A DNA stretch of 64,000 bases from Chelativorans sp. YIM 93263 (GTDB lineage Bacteria; Pseudomonadota; Alphaproteobacteria; Rhizobiales; Rhizobiaceae), in NCBI RefSeq assembly GCF_028767125.1, contig NZ_JAKCWP010000012.1, positions 21,627-85,626 on the forward strand, in the 5' to 3' direction. Made by a program: the position numbers and the translations under genes. The notes under the pieces were generated by a model. The model worked only from the letters and a program-made list of their open reading frames with translations. It searched no databases and was not told where the DNA came from. Below are positions 27,303 to 37,897 of the stretch, piece after piece; the stretch's first letter is position 1, and each line of letters begins with the position of its first letter.

Positions 27303-28514
27303 ATGAGCGGCTCAGCGCTTTACGATACCTATGCCCGCAATCCCCTTGCCTTCGAACGCGGCGAAGGCGTCTGGTTGATTGCGGAGGACGGCGAGCGATA
27401 TCTGGACTTTGCCGCCGGGATCGCGGTCAACTCCCTGGGTCACGCCCATCCGCATCTGGTCGCCGCGCTGGTCGGCCAGGCCGGTAAGCTGTGGCACGTC
27501 TCCAACCTGTACGAGATACCCGGCCAGAGCCGCCTCGGCGAGCGTCTTGTCGAGAACAGCTTTGCCGACAAGGCATTCTTCACCAATTCCGGTGCCGAGG
27601 CGCTGGAATGTGCCATCAAGACGGCGCGGCGCTATCACTACGCCAAAGGCGCAGAAGAGCGCGTGCGCATCATCACCTTCGAGGGCGCTTTCCACGGGCG
27701 CACGATGGCGACGATCGCCGCCGGCGGCCAAAAGAAGTATCTTGAGGGTTTCGGCCCGAAGATGGAAGGCTTCGACCAGGTGCCTTTCGGTGATCTCAAG
27801 GCTGTTGAAGAAGCCGTTACGCCGGAAACGGCCGCCGTGCTCGTGGAGCCGATCCAGGGCGAAGGGGGTATTCGCGTGCTTTCCTCCAGCGTGCTGCGCC
27901 GCCTGCGAGAACTGTGCGACAAGCACGGGCTGCTGCTCGTCCTCGACGAGGTGCAAAGCGGCGTCGGGCGCACGGGCAAGCTGTTCGCCCATGAGTGGTC
28001 GGGGATCACACCGGATATCGCCGCAATCGCCAAAGGCATCGGCGGGGGCTTCCCCATGGGCGCGTGCCTGGCCACGGAGGAGGCGGCGAGCGGCATGGTG
28101 CCCGGCGTGCACGGCACCACATTTGGCGGTAACCCGCTGGCGATGGCGGTCGGTAACGCGGTCCTTGATATCTTGCTCGAAGAGGACTTTTTCGAAGCCG
28201 TCGCGCGGAAGGGACTTCAGCTGAAGCAGGGCCTGATGGCGCTGGCCGACCGCTATCCGGATGTCGTCGAGGAAATCCGCGGCGAAGGGCTGATGCTCGG
28301 TATCCGTTGCAAAGTTCCCAACACGGACCTTCAGAAGGCCATGCGTGAGGAAAAGATCCTCGGTGCGCCGGCCGGCGAAAATGTCGTGCGTCTGCTGCCG
28401 CCGCTGATCGTAAGCGAAGAGGAAATCAGCAACGCTCTGGAGCGGCTTGAAAGCGCCATGCGGGCGGTTTCACCCGGTACAGACGGGGCTGACGGAGAGG
28501 AAAAGGGATCATGA
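27303..28514 (+). CDS. argD: Acetylornithine aminotransferase (or succinyldiaminopimelate aminotransferase)
   Basis: 403 residues, class III PLP aminotransferase. It has the pyridoxal segment [11 protein letters not shown], and the Schiff-base lysine K244 in [11 protein letters not shown]. It converts N-acetylglutamate semialdehyde to N-acetylornithine in arginine synthesis. The ATG at 27303 has GGAGAA in front; a GTG six bases earlier is less likely. The stop overlaps the argF start (ATGA), so argD-argF-hslO form one operon, an order common in rhizobia. Confidence 0.94.
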   Translation: MSGSALYDTYARNPLAFERGEGVWLIAEDGERYLDFAAGIAVNSLGHAHPHLVAALVGQAGKLWHVSNLYEIPGQSRLGERLVENSFADKAFFTNSGAEALECAIKTARRYHYAKGAEERVRIITFEGAFHGRTMATIAAGGQKKYLEGFGPKMEGFDQVPFGDLKAVEEAVTPETAAVLVEPIQGEGGIRVLSSSVLRRLRELCDKHGLLLVLDEVQSGVGRTGKLFAHEWSGITPDIAAIAKGIGGGFPMGACLATEEAASGMVPGVHGTTFGGNPLAMAVGNAVLDILLEEDFFEAVARKGLQLKQGLMALADRYPDVVEEIRGEGLMLGIRCKVPNTDLQKAMREEKILGAPAGENVVRLLPPLIVSEEEISNALERLESAMRAVSPGTDGADGEEKGS

Positions 28515-29425
28515 ACGCACCGCGTCATTTTATAGATCTCTCGGCTGTTTCGGCGGCGGATCTGCGCGCCATGCTGGACGATGCGCGCACGCGCAAGGAC
28601 CGTCTTAAGGGAGGAGCGAGCGAAAAGCCCTTTGCCGGAAAAGTGCTCGCCATGGTTTTCGACAAGCCCTCCACCCGCACGCGTGTCTCGTTCGATGTCG
28701 GCATGCGTCAGCTTGGCGGCGAGACCATCATGCTGACGGGCGCGGAAATGCAGCTTGGCCGCAGCGAAACCATCGCTGATACGGCGAAAGTGCTTTCGCG
28801 ATACGTCGATATCATCATGATCCGGACCACCAGCCATGAAAGGCTGACGGAACTGGCCGAAAATGCCACGGTCCCAGTCATCAACGGGCTGACGGACGAC
28901 ACGCATCCCTGCCAGATCATGGCTGACGTGATGACCTTCGAGGAGCAGCGCGGCAGCGTGAAGGACAAGCTTTTTGCCTGGACCGGCGACGGCAACAACG
29001 TCCTGCATTCGCTCATCGAAGCCTCGGCCCGTTTCGAATTTCGCCTGAATATCGCTGTCCCGGTTGGCAGCGAGCCGCACGCACCCTATCTGGAGTGGGC
29101 TAAGGCCAACGGTGGCCGCGTGATGCTGACCCAGTCGCCGCAAGAGGCTGTGCGCGAAGCGGACTGCGTGGTCACCGACACCTGGGTTTCCATGGGCCAG
29201 GAGCACCGTGCACGCGGCCATAATGTGTTTCAACCTTATCAGGTCAACGAGGAACTGATGCGCCACGCGCGAAAAGACGCGCTTTTCATGCATTGCCTGC
29301 CCGCCCATCGCGGCGAGGAGGTGACCGACGCCGTGATCGACGGTCCGCATTCTGTTGTCTTTGACGAAGCGGAAAACCGGCTTCATGCGCAGAAGGCCAT
29401 TCTCGCCTGGTGCCTGAATCCGTGA
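28511..29425 (+). CDS. argF: Ornithine carbamoyltransferase
   Basis: 304 residues, full length. Carbamoyl-phosphate binding STRTR is at 54-58, then HPCQI, and ornithine-binding HCLPAHRG near the C-terminus. It makes citrulline from ornithine and carbamoyl phosphate. It overlaps argD at the start and hslO at the end, each by 4 bases. Confidence 0.95.
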   Translation: MNAPRHFIDLSAVSAADLRAMLDDARTRKDRLKGGASEKPFAGKVLAMVFDKPSTRTRVSFDVGMRQLGGETIMLTGAEMQLGRSETIADTAKVLSRYVDIIMIRTTSHERLTELAENATVPVINGLTDDTHPCQIMADVMTFEEQRGSVKDKLFAWTGDGNNVLHSLIEASARFEFRLNIAVPVGSEPHAPYLEWAKANGGRVMLTQSPQEAVREADCVVTDTWVSMGQEHRARGHNVFQPYQVNEELMRHARKDALFMHCLPAHRGEEVTDAVIDGPHSVVFDEAENRLHAQKAILAWCLNP

Positions 29426-30411
29426 GCGAACGCGCTGCCAGACTCGGGGAGTTCGGCTTCGCCGGCGACGATCATGTCGTGCCGTTCGACGTCGACGCGC
29501 TGGATGTGCGCGGCCGCGCCGTCCAGGTCGGGACGATGCTCGACCGGATTCTTGCGCGCCACGACTACCCGGAGCCCGTCGCCCGGCTTCTGGCGGAAGT
29601 CGTCGTGCTTACGATCCTGCTCGGCAGCTCACTCAAGTTCGACGGCAAGTTCATCGTCCAGACCCGCTCCGAAGGGCCGGTGGACATGCTGGTCACGGAT
29701 TTCTCGACGCCCGGTTCCGTGCGTGCCTATGCACGTTTCGACGAGGAGCGGCTGAACGAGGCGGTCGCCCGCGGCGAGAATGCGCCAGAACAGCTTCTCG
29801 GCGAAGGCGTTCTGGCACTGACCATCGATCAGGGACAATACATGCAGCGTTATCAAGGTGTCGTGCAACTCGACGGCTCGACGCTGGAGGATGTGGCGCG
29901 CACCTATTTCCGTCAGTCGGAGCAGATCCCGACGGAAGTTCGCCTCGGCGTGGCCAAAATGGTTGTTCCCGGCGAAAACGGAAACGAGGAGCGCTGGCGC
30001 GCCGGCGGCATTCTGCTTCAGTTCCTGCCCGCCTCGCCGGAACGCAGCCGCATGACCGATCTGCCGGGCGGCGACGGCGATGAAGACGATATCAATGGCG
30101 GCCATCCGGAGGACAACGCCTGGCAGGAAGCCCTGATGCTTCTTGGCACGGTCGAGGCGGACGAGCTTCTTGACCCGATGGTCGGTACCGAGCGGTTGCT
30201 ATACCGACTCTTCCACGAGCAGGGCGTGCGCGTTTACGACGGCACGAATGTCGTCGAGGAGTGCTCCTGCTCGCGCGAGAAGATCAAGGCCATTCTCGAC
30301 GGTTTTACTGCCGAGGAGATCGAGGAAAGCACGAAAGACGCGACCATTAGCGTCAGCTGCGAATTCTGCTCGACGGAATACGTTTTCGATCCGAACGAGT
30401 TCGAGAAATAA
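29422..30411 (+). CDS. hslO: Redox-regulated chaperone Hsp33
   Basis: About 329 residues. The C-terminal zinc redox switch is complete: C281-x-C283 and C313-x2-C316. Hsp33 is a cytoplasmic holdase activated when oxidation releases zinc. The GTG at 29422 overlaps the argF stop (GTGA) and is preferred over the GTG at 29410, which lies deeper inside argF. Translational coupling to argF is likely. An acidic insert (residues about 208-235) is family-typical in alphaproteobacteria. Confidence 0.93.
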   Translation: MSERAARLGEFGFAGDDHVVPFDVDALDVRGRAVQVGTMLDRILARHDYPEPVARLLAEVVVLTILLGSSLKFDGKFIVQTRSEGPVDMLVTDFSTPGSVRAYARFDEERLNEAVARGENAPEQLLGEGVLALTIDQGQYMQRYQGVVQLDGSTLEDVARTYFRQSEQIPTEVRLGVAKMVVPGENGNEERWRAGGILLQFLPASPERSRMTDLPGGDGDEDDINGGHPEDNAWQEALMLLGTVEADELLDPMVGTERLLYRLFHEQGVRVYDGTNVVEECSCSREKIKAILDGFTAEEIEESTKDATISVSCEFCSTEYVFDPNEFEK

Positions 30412-30426
30412 TTATCTTCCTTGGTA

Positions 30427-30819
30427 TTAGTTGATCGAGACCTGCTCGCCGGGAAAGTCGAGCGAGAAGGCCGGTATATCCACATCGAAAAGATTGCCCC
30501 GCTCGCTCTGTATTGTGTAGCGGCCGACCATGATCCCCGATGAGGTCTCCAGCGGGCAGCCGGAGGTATATTGATAGCTGTCGCCCGGTTCGAGCACCGG
30601 CTGCTCGCCCACCACACCTTCGCCCCGGATTTCCTGCATCCGGCCGATGCCGTCCGTGATGTGCCAATAGCGCGAGATAAGCTTCACGGTCTCGGCAGAG
30701 TTGTTGGCGATGGTCACCTGATAGGCCCAGACGAAGCGGTTTTCCTCCGGGTCCGAGTGATCCGACAGGAAGAAGGGTTCGACGCTCACCTCGATATCGT
30801 GAGTGACGGCTCGGTACAT
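30427..30819 (-). CDS. apaG: ApaG domain protein
   Basis: 130 residues, the standard ApaG length, starting [11 protein letters not shown]. It has the immunoglobulin-like fold signature with [12 protein letters not shown] and [14 protein letters not shown]. ApaG proteins are cobalt/magnesium-efflux-linked or nucleotide-binding, with no settled reaction. The start at 30819 matches relatives; the upstream ATG at 30918 would add unrelated residues. It is convergent with hslO, with only 15 bases between the stops. Confidence 0.92.
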   Translation of the reverse strand: MYRAVTHDIEVSVEPFFLSDHSDPEENRFVWAYQVTIANNSAETVKLISRYWHITDGIGRMQEIRGEGVVGEQPVLEPGDSYQYTSGCPLETSSGIMVGRYTIQSERGNLFDVDIPAFSLDFPGEQVSIN

Positions 30820-30935
30820 CTGCACACTCCGGACCGACGCCTGCGCGGCTCGTTCTCTGACGACATTGTGACAGGTCATATGTGTCCCGCGGCGGTATAG
30901 ATCAATCCGAATCTGCACGAAACGGGAGTATCCAC

Positions 30936-31541
30936 GTGATCGACGGATGGGGACGGAAGACGCTGGAACCGCTGCTCGTCAGCCTCGCGCGCTGGCTTGC
31001 CTCCGCCGGCATCTCGGCAAACGCCGTGTCCATTGCGGGTCTGGCCCTGGGGGTCGGCGCCGGCGCAGCCATTGCAACTGGCCACTTCTGGCTGGCGCTC
31101 GTGCTCGTTCTTTTAAGCCGGCTTGGTGACGGGCTGGACGGTGCGGTGGCGCGCATCACGGGCGGGACGGATCTTGGCGGCTATCTCGATATCGTCTTCG
31201 ACTTCTTCTATTATGGCGCGGTGCCGCTTGGCTTCGTTCTTTACGATCCCGGCGCCAATGGGATAGCCGGCGCCGTCATCCTCTTCGCCTTCTATGTCAA
31301 CGGTGCAAGCTTCCTCGCCTTTGCGGCCGTGGCGGAAAAGCGCGGCATGTCGACCGACGCGCGAGGCGAAAAATCCTTCTTTTTCACCACCGGCCTTGCG
31401 GAGGCAGGCGAAACGCTGATCTTCTTTCTGCTCGCATGTATTCTCCCGGACCAGTTTCCGGTACTCGCTTATATATTTGCCGCACTGACACTCTACACCG
31501 CGACCGCGCGCGTGCTGCTTGCCGCGCGGATCTTTCGCTAA
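30936..31541 (+). CDS. CDP-alcohol phosphatidyltransferase family protein
   Basis: 201 residues, six predicted membrane helices. The catalytic motif of the family is complete: DGLDGAVAR, then a Gly, YLD and VFD at the right spacing (D-x2-DG-x2-AR-x8-G-x3-D-x3-D). It moves a phospho-alcohol group to or from a CDP-linked lipid or alcohol; the actual substrate is not readable. The GTG start at 30936 has GGGAG in front. Divergent from apaG. Confidence 0.86.
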   Translation: MIDGWGRKTLEPLLVSLARWLASAGISANAVSIAGLALGVGAGAAIATGHFWLALVLVLLSRLGDGLDGAVARITGGTDLGGYLDIVFDFFYYGAVPLGFVLYDPGANGIAGAVILFAFYVNGASFLAFAAVAEKRGMSTDARGEKSFFFTTGLAEAGETLIFFLLACILPDQFPVLAYIFAALTLYTATARVLLAARIFR

Positions 31542-31642
31542 GCGGAGAAAACGCGTCTTCCGCTACCGGCCAGACCAAAGAAGCATTGCATTCAGTGCCT
31601 CGGCCGTGCTTGGCTCTCGCTAAGGGAGGATGAGGCTCTACG

Positions 31643-34600
31643 GTGCAAGGGTGGGTCATAGCAATCATCGCGATTGGCTATGTGACGCTGCTTTTCGCGA
31701 TCGCAAGCCATGGTGACCGGCGCGCCGCCATTCGTGGGAAGGGCGCGTCGCGACCGTTCATCTATGCGTTAAGTCTGGCGATCTATTGTACCTCGTGGAC
31801 GTTTTTCGGCTCGGTCGGGCTCGCTTCCGAACGTGCCTTCGAGTTTCTGACCATCTATATCGGGCCAGTGCTCGTCTTCCTCTTCGGGCACAGGCTGCTG
31901 GCGCGCATCGTCCAGTTGGCGAAGAGCGAAAAGATCACCTCCATCGCGGACTTCCTGGCCGCCCGCTACGGCAAGAGCTTCGCGGTGGCATCGGTCGCCA
32001 CGCTGATCGCCACTTGTGGTACCGTCCCTTATATCGCTTTGCAATTGAAGGCGATTTCGGACTCGGTCGGCCTCATGGTGGAGCACTACAATGGAGCGCC
32101 GCCCAGGATCGATTTCGTCTTCGGTGACATTTCGCTTCTGATCGCAACGCTTCTGGCACTGTTCGCCGTGCTCTTTGGAACGCGCCATGCGGATGCAACG
32201 GAACATCAGGACGGTTTAGTCCTCGCCGTCGCCGTAGAATCGGTCATCAAGCTGGCCGCGTTCCTGGCCATCGGTGTTGCTGTCACCTTCGTGCTTTTCG
32301 GCAGTCCGATTGCGCTGATGGAGCGCGTCGCCAGCGAACCACAGGTCATCAAGGCGCTGAGCGAGCCGACCCCGCTCGGCACGTGGATCGTCGCAACCAT
32401 GCTCAGCGCCTGCGCCGTCATCATGCTGCCGCGGCAGTTCTATGTCACCTTCGTGGAAAACAAGGGGCCGGACGAACTGAAGAAGGCAGTGTGGCTCTTC
32501 CCTCTCTATCTCGTCCTGATCAACCTCTTCGTGATCCCGATCACTTTCGCCGGGCTCCACCTCGTCGGCGATCGCACCAACGCCGATCTTTATGTTCTGG
32601 CGGTGCCTCTGCTTTCCGGGCACGAGACGTTGGCCATGTTCGCGTTTATCGGCGGGCTCTCTGCGGCGACGGCCATGGTGATTGTCGCCAGCGTGGCGCT
32701 TTCCATCATGATTTCGAACGACCTCGTCATTCCGCTCTTCGTACGTCGCCTCCTGCGCCCGGACTATCGAGAGCGGGAGGACTGGTCGGCCGTCATCCTC
32801 AACATCCGTCGCGCCGCGATTTTCCTTATCCTGTTCGTCGCGTTTCTCTACTACCGGGGCATCACCGGAAATACGCGGCTGGCATCCATCGGGCTGATCT
32901 CCTTTGCAGCCATCGCGCAGTTCGGTCCGGCATTTTTCGGCGGACTCATCTGGCGCGGTGCGAACAGCCGCGGCGCGCTTTTGGGTATGTGCGCCGGCTT
33001 CACGGCCTGGGGCTATACGCTCCTGTTCCCCTCCCTCGCACCACCGGGTATGCCGCTCGTCACTGAAGGACCGTTCGGCATAGAGGCGCTGCGTCCGCAG
33101 GCGCTGTTCGGCACAGAGGCCGAGCCGCTCAATCATGGTGTTCTATGGAGCCTGTCCATCAATCTGCTTTTCTTCGTTCTTGGATCGCTCTCGCGCACGG
33201 CGACCCCGCTGGAGCGAATACAGGCCTCGATCTTCGTCCCGCGTGAAACCGCCCCCATGCCGAGTCTGCGCCGTTTCCGCCCTGCTGTCACCGTCGACGA
33301 ACTGAAGGACACAATCTCGCGCTATCTCGGTGTGGAGCGGACGGAGCGATCCTTTCTGCGTTTCGAGGCGGAACATGACACACACCTGAGCGGTGGCGAA
33401 CAGGCCAGCATGGCCGTCATACGGTTTTCTGAACAGCTCCTCGCGAGCGCGGTCGGCTCATCCTCGGCACGCCTCATTCTCTCTTTGCTGTTCCAACGCA
33501 GCGACAGCTCGCCGCGCGAAGCGATGAAGCTGCTCGATGACGCCTCCATGGCGCTGCAGCACAATCGCGGCCTGTTGCAGACGGCACTGGACCAGATGGA
33601 AGAAGGCATCACCGTTTTCGACAATGATTTCCGCCTGACCTGTTGGAACCAGCAGTTCCGCAAGCTTTTCGACTTGCCGGATTCGATGGGGCAGGTGGGT
33701 GTCTCGCTCGGGCAGATCGTCAACCACCTGATCGCCTGCGGCAGTCTCAGCCATGAGGCGGAGGCGACGCTGCTCGACCGCTTGAGCTCCTTCAACACGC
33801 CCTGGGAACTGCGGCTGGAGAACAGCGGACGCATTCTCGAGATACGCTCAAATCCGATGCCCGGCGGCGGCATCGTCACCACCTACACGGATATCACCGC
33901 GCGGGTGGAAGCGGATATGGCGCTGAAACGTGCTAACGAGACGCTGGAGCAGCGCGTCGCCGACCGCACGGCGGAGCTGGTGCGGCTGAATGCCGAACTG
34001 GCGCAGGCGCAGAAGCTGGCCGAGGAAGCGAACGTCAGCAAGACGCAGTTCCTGGCCGGCGCCGGGCACGACATTCTCCAGCCCTTGAATGCCGCCCGGC
34101 TCTATTGCGCTCCGTTGCGGGAAAAGGCGGATGAAGGTGAAATGAGCGATCTCGTCGGCAATATCGAATCATCGCTCGATTCGGTGGAAACGATTCTCGG
34201 CGCTGTACTGGATATCTCCCGGCTGGATACAGGTGTGCTGAAGCCTTCGGAAAGTGTGTTCCGGCTGGACAGGCTCTTGCAGCAGATAGCCACCGATTTC
34301 GAACCGCTTGCGGCGAAGAAGAACTTGCGGCTCGCCATCGTCCCTTCCTCGATCGCGGTGAAGACGGATCGCAATCTCTTCCGCCGACTGGTGCAGAATC
34401 TGGTCTCCAATGCGATCAAATACACGCGTAACGGCCGTATTCTGGTCGGCGCACGCCGGCGCGGGGAACTTGTCGAGCTTCAGGTGTTCGACACGGGGAT
34501 CGGTATTGCCGGCGACAAGCTCGACGCCGTCTTTCGCGAATTCACCCGGCTGGACGAAGGCGCGCGCGAGGCGCAGGGTCTCGGCCTCGGGCTCTCTATC

Positions 34601-35125
34601 GTCGATCGCATTGCGCGGGTCCTACGGCTGGAACTGCGCCTGAATTCGGAGCCGGGCCGGGGAACGCGTTTTTCAAGCCTTCTGCCGATCAGCACCGCGC
34701 CCGTTGAGCTCTCGGAGAAGGGAGCACCCGTTCCGGCACCGTCCCAAGTCATGGTCAATGATCTCGATGTCCTTTGCATTGACAATGATCAGCAGGTTCT
34801 TGACGGCATGCGCCTGCTGCTTGAGGGCTGGGGCTGTGGTGTTCGCACCTTGCTCAGCGCTCCCGTTCCGGACCTTCTGCAAAAACCGCCGGATATCGTT
34901 CTGGTGGATTATCACCTGGATCGAGACAACGGCCTTAAAGCGGTGGAGCAACTGCGGCGTGCCTGGCGTGCGGATCTCCCGGCCGTCCTGATCACCGCCG
35001 ACAGATCGAATGAAATCCGCGCGGCGGCGAATGCGATGGATATCGCCGTTTTGTATAAACCGGTGAAACCCGCAGCCCTGCGCGCGCTGATGATGCGCCA
35101 CCGGCAGGTACTGGCGGCGGAATAG
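31643..35125 (+). CDS. SSF-type hybrid sensor histidine kinase (transporter domain, PAS, HisKA, HATPase, REC)
   Basis: 1160 residues. About 1-490 form a sodium:solute symporter-like module of some 13 membrane helices. A PAS domain (about 640-760) and a coiled-coil linker follow. The HisKA has a GHDILQPL box with phospho-accepting H809, then HATPase with NLVSNAIKYT and GLGLGLSIV. The C-terminal receiver has its phospho-acceptor at D1089 (VDYHL). This is the CbrA/NahK-like class, which couples uptake or sensing of a solute to signalling. The start is GTG. The gene meets the LuxR-type regulator tail to tail with a 1-base gap, so the two probably form a pair. Confidence 0.9.
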   Translation: MQGWVIAIIAIGYVTLLFAIASHGDRRAAIRGKGASRPFIYALSLAIYCTSWTFFGSVGLASERAFEFLTIYIGPVLVFLFGHRLLARIVQLAKSEKITSIADFLAARYGKSFAVASVATLIATCGTVPYIALQLKAISDSVGLMVEHYNGAPPRIDFVFGDISLLIATLLALFAVLFGTRHADATEHQDGLVLAVAVESVIKLAAFLAIGVAVTFVLFGSPIALMERVASEPQVIKALSEPTPLGTWIVATMLSACAVIMLPRQFYVTFVENKGPDELKKAVWLFPLYLVLINLFVIPITFAGLHLVGDRTNADLYVLAVPLLSGHETLAMFAFIGGLSAATAMVIVASVALSIMISNDLVIPLFVRRLLRPDYREREDWSAVILNIRRAAIFLILFVAFLYYRGITGNTRLASIGLISFAAIAQFGPAFFGGLIWRGANSRGALLGMCAGFTAWGYTLLFPSLAPPGMPLVTEGPFGIEALRPQALFGTEAEPLNHGVLWSLSINLLFFVLGSLSRTATPLERIQASIFVPRETAPMPSLRRFRPAVTVDELKDTISRYLGVERTERSFLRFEAEHDTHLSGGEQASMAVIRFSEQLLASAVGSSSARLILSLLFQRSDSSPREAMKLLDDASMALQHNRGLLQTALDQMEEGITVFDNDFRLTCWNQQFRKLFDLPDSMGQVGVSLGQIVNHLIACGSLSHEAEATLLDRLSSFNTPWELRLENSGRILEIRSNPMPGGGIVTTYTDITARVEADMALKRANETLEQRVADRTAELVRLNAELAQAQKLAEEANVSKTQFLAGAGHDILQPLNAARLYCAPLREKADEGEMSDLVGNIESSLDSVETILGAVLDISRLDTGVLKPSESVFRLDRLLQQIATDFEPLAAKKNLRLAIVPSSIAVKTDRNLFRRLVQNLVSNAIKYTRNGRILVGARRRGELVELQVFDTGIGIAGDKLDAVFREFTRLDEGAREAQGLGLGLSIVDRIARVLRLELRLNSEPGRGTRFSSLLPISTAPVELSEKGAPVPAPSQVMVNDLDVLCIDNDQQVLDGMRLLLEGWGCGVRTLLSAPVPDLLQKPPDIVLVDYHLDRDNGLKAVEQLRRAWRADLPAVLITADRSNEIRAAANAMDIAVLYKPVKPAALRALMMRHRQVLAAE

Positions 35126-35126
35126 C

Positions 35127-35810
35127 TCAGACCTCCTCCGTCAACGGGTCCGTGCCGATGCGCGATAGGCGGATGACAGCCTGCGTGCGGCTGTCCACGC
35201 CAAGCTTGTGCAAAATGGCGGAGACATGCGCCTTGATGGTCGCTTCCGAGACGTTCAATTCGTAGGCGATCTGCTTGTTGAGCAAGCCTTCGGCGAGCAT
35301 GGATAAAACCCGCGTCTGCTGGGGCGTCAACGTGCAGATTCGCGCGATGAGATCGGAGATCTCCGGGTCTCTTTCCTCGCCGAGCTCCACTTCGGCGGGC
35401 ACGTAGATCTCGCCCGCGAGCACGGTTCGGACTGCCTCGCGCAACTCATCCATGCGCAATGACTTGGAGATGAAACCCGACGCACCGAGCTCCAGCGCGC
35501 GGCGTATGTTTTGCGGCTCGTCATACGCGGAGACGACAACGATGGGTATCGCGGGGTTGAGCGCGCGGAGGGCCACAAGGCCGGACAGGCCGCTGCCCCC
35601 CGGCATTGCAAGATCGAGCAGTACGAGATCGATATCGGCGTCCTTGGCAACCAATGCCTTGACGCCCTCGAAATCGCCTGTCTCCAGAATTGTGCTGTCG
35701 CCAAGCTCCCCCAGCGCCTGTTGCAAGGCGCCACGGAAAAGCGGATGGTCGTCAGCGACCACGAAGCGGTAGCCCGGCAAAATTTCCTCCCCTATCGCCC
35801 ACGAGCCCAT
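35127..35810 (-). CDS. LuxR/NarL-type response regulator
   Basis: 227 residues. The N-terminal receiver has acidic pocket D20-D21, phospho-acceptor D66 in LLDLAMPGG, and conserved Ser and Lys (VVSAYD, SKSLRMDE). The C-terminal LuxR helix-turn-helix (about 165-210) contains LAEGLLNKQIAYELNVSEATI-type recognition. GGGAG lies before the ATG. The position, convergent with the SSF-type kinase, suggests it is the cognate output, as in NahK/ErcS-ErbR-like pairs. The target genes are unknown. Confidence 0.92.
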   Translation of the reverse strand: MGSWAIGEEILPGYRFVVADDHPLFRGALQQALGELGDSTILETGDFEGVKALVAKDADIDLVLLDLAMPGGSGLSGLVALRALNPAIPIVVVSAYDEPQNIRRALELGASGFISKSLRMDELREAVRTVLAGEIYVPAEVELGEERDPEISDLIARICTLTPQQTRVLSMLAEGLLNKQIAYELNVSEATIKAHVSAILHKLGVDSRTQAVIRLSRIGTDPLTEEV

Positions 35811-35908
35811 CTTATTCTCCCTGGCCCGGGGCTGCCAAGGATTATGCGGGGATTGCGCAGCTTTGCAAGTTCCTGCGCTGGCGCTTCTCTTTGGAGGGGC
35901 TGCGGGCC

Positions 35909-36340
35909 TCAGGTCCGGTCCGGCTGCTCGGTCCCGCCGTTCTGCAGCGGCTCTTCTTGTTCCTGTTCGAAACCCTGAACCATATCCATGAAACGGCGGA
36001 AGAAGCGCTCCATCATCCCCATGGCTTGTTCGAATTCCTGCTCGACCGAAAGATCTGCCGCGGTGTCTCCCTCCAGTGCGTCCACACGCTCCTCGAGCCT
36101 TGACACCCGCTCGCGCAAGTTCCCGTTTTCGTTTTCAAGCGCTTGCTGCTCTTCCGCGGCCGACTGGCAGACAAGCTCGCCGGATTGCTCGCGGCAAAGA
36201 GACATTGTCCCCGTCTCGGTATCCATCCGCACATAGCCGTTCTCGGTCCGCTCCAGGCGAAAACGGTCCTCGGCTGGCGCCTGGGTGAGAAGAAGAGGCG
36301 TCACACAGAGGCCCGCTATCGCCGCAATCATCGTTCGCAT
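35909..36340 (-). CDS. Hypothetical periplasmic protein with coiled coil
   Basis: 143 residues. Signal peptide (about 1-24, ending near APAED), a short beta segment (RFRLERTENGYVRMDT) with two Cys, then a coiled coil of about 55-90 (ENENGNLRERVSRLEERV) and a Gln/Glu-rich acidic C-terminus. I do not recognise the family. The ATG at 36340 has AGGAG in front. Probably secreted to the periplasm. Confidence 0.7.
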   Translation of the reverse strand: MRTMIAAIAGLCVTPLLLTQAPAEDRFRLERTENGYVRMDTETGTMSLCREQSGELVCQSAAEEQQALENENGNLRERVSRLEERVDALEGDTAADLSVEQEFEQAMGMMERFFRRFMDMVQGFEQEQEEPLQNGGTEQPDRT

Positions 36341-36470
36341 TGGATCGACTCCTAAGATCATTGGCGTGCAGTTAACGCAAAAATGCGCCGCAATTGAGTT
36401 TCGAGATAAAACGCACGTGGCCAAATACCAAGCCCTTTCGCTGCCAGCCGGTTCGGATTATAGCGCGGGT

Positions 36471-36818
36471 ATGGCAAATTTGATTTACAAGATCTCACCC
36501 GCTGACGAATGGCGGAAAGCCGAAGAAAGTGGCCTCTATGAGGGTGCTGCGATCGACCTGGCTGACGGCTACATCCATTTTTCCACCGCCGCGCAGGTGC
36601 GTGAAACCGCGGCCAAGCATTTCGCTGGCAAGGACAACCTCGTGCTGGTGGCTGTGGACGCAAAACGCCTCGGGCCGGCGTTGAGGTATGAGATCTCGCG
36701 CGGCGATCAGCCGTTCCCGCATCTTTATGCGCCCCTTTCGCTCGAAGCGGTGGTGTGGGTGAAGGATCTGCCGCTTGGACCGGAGGGCGATCACCTCTTT
36801 CCGCCGCTCGACGCATGA
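36471..36818 (+). CDS. DUF952 domain protein
   Basis: 115 residues, a full-length DUF952 protein with GAAIDLADGYIHFST and later YEISRGDQPFPHLYAPL. The fold is small and glutathione-transferase-like enzymes are not implied; the function is unknown. The ATG at 36471 matches relatives (MANLIYKIS). Its stop overlaps the pyrD start (ATGA), a common pairing in rhizobia. Confidence 0.88.
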   Translation: MANLIYKISPADEWRKAEESGLYEGAAIDLADGYIHFSTAAQVRETAAKHFAGKDNLVLVAVDAKRLGPALRYEISRGDQPFPHLYAPLSLEAVVWVKDLPLGPEGDHLFPPLDA

Positions 36819-37894
36819 AGCGCCTGCTGGACACAATATCCCGGCCCTTCCTGTTCGCGCTGGATCCTGAGCGCGCGCACGCGCTTTCCATCGCCGCCTT
36901 GAAATCAGGCGTTCCGCTTTGCCCCGCGCCAAGTGCGCGGCCGCGGCTTGCCGTGGAGATCGCCGGACTTCACTTTCCCAATCCGCTCGGCATGGCCGCG
37001 GGCTTCGACAAGAACGCGGAAGTTCCCGATGCGCTTCTGAGCCTCGGTTTCGGTTTTGCCGAATGCGGAACGGTGACCCCGAAACCACAGTCCGGCAATC
37101 CGAAGCCGCGCATCTTCCGCCTTCCCGACGATCGCGCGGTCATCAACCGGCTGGGCTTCAACAATGAAGGCCATGAAGCCGCGCTGCGACGGCTTTCTGC
37201 CCGCGCCGGCAGGGGCGGCATCGTCGGTATCAACATCGGCGCCAATCGCGACAGCCCCGACCGCATGGCCGATTACGAGGAAGGCGTGAAGACATTCGCT
37301 CCCCTGGCCTCGTATCTTGCTGTCAACATTTCCTCGCCGAACACAACAGGCTTGCGTGCTTTGCAAGGCCGTGAAAGCCTGGCGGAGCTTCTCGATCGGG
37401 TGATGCAAGCACGCGCGGCAACCGAGAGCGAGGTCCCCGTTTTCCTGAAGATTGCGCCCGATCTCTCGGAGGAGGAACTGTCCGATATTGCCGGAGAGCT
37501 TACCGCAAAGGGGATGGACGGGCTGATCGTCTCAAACACGACGCTGGCGCGGGAAGGCCTGCAGAGCACGGCGGCGCGGGAGACCGGCGGCCTTTCGGGA
37601 ACGCCGCTGTTCGAGCGCTCGACCATTGTGCTTGCCAAGATGCGTCAACTCCTCGGCCCAGCCTTTCCCATCATCGGCGTGGGCGGCGTGAACTCGGCCG
37701 AGACCGCAATTGAGAAGATCCGCGCAGGCGCCGACCTCGTGCAGCTTTACACCGGCATGATTTACGAGGGGCCGGGGCTGCCCGCGCGCATTATTGAGGC
37801 TTTGGACAGTCACATGGCGGCCGAAGGGCGGGCATCCATCACTGAATTGCGTGACCGTCACCTGGACAAATGGGCCGCCCGCCCGCTCGGCTGA
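36815..37894 (+). CDS. pyrD: Dihydroorotate dehydrogenase, class 2 (quinone-dependent)
   Basis: 359 residues with the N-terminal membrane-contact helices of class 2 enzymes, FMN-binding NPLGMAAGFDKN, the catalytic Ser in NISSPNT, SNTTLARE, and the phosphate-binding GVGGVNSAETA and QLYTG motifs. It oxidises dihydroorotate to orotate in pyrimidine synthesis, passing electrons to quinone. The ATG overlaps the DUF952 stop (ATGA). Confidence 0.95.
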   Translation: MKRLLDTISRPFLFALDPERAHALSIAALKSGVPLCPAPSARPRLAVEIAGLHFPNPLGMAAGFDKNAEVPDALLSLGFGFAECGTVTPKPQSGNPKPRIFRLPDDRAVINRLGFNNEGHEAALRRLSARAGRGGIVGINIGANRDSPDRMADYEEGVKTFAPLASYLAVNISSPNTTGLRALQGRESLAELLDRVMQARAATESEVPVFLKIAPDLSEEELSDIAGELTAKGMDGLIVSNTTLAREGLQSTAARETGGLSGTPLFERSTIVLAKMRQLLGPAFPIIGVGGVNSAETAIEKIRAGADLVQLYTGMIYEGPGLPARIIEALDSHMAAEGRASITELRDRHLDKWAARPLG

Positions 37895-37897
37895 AAA

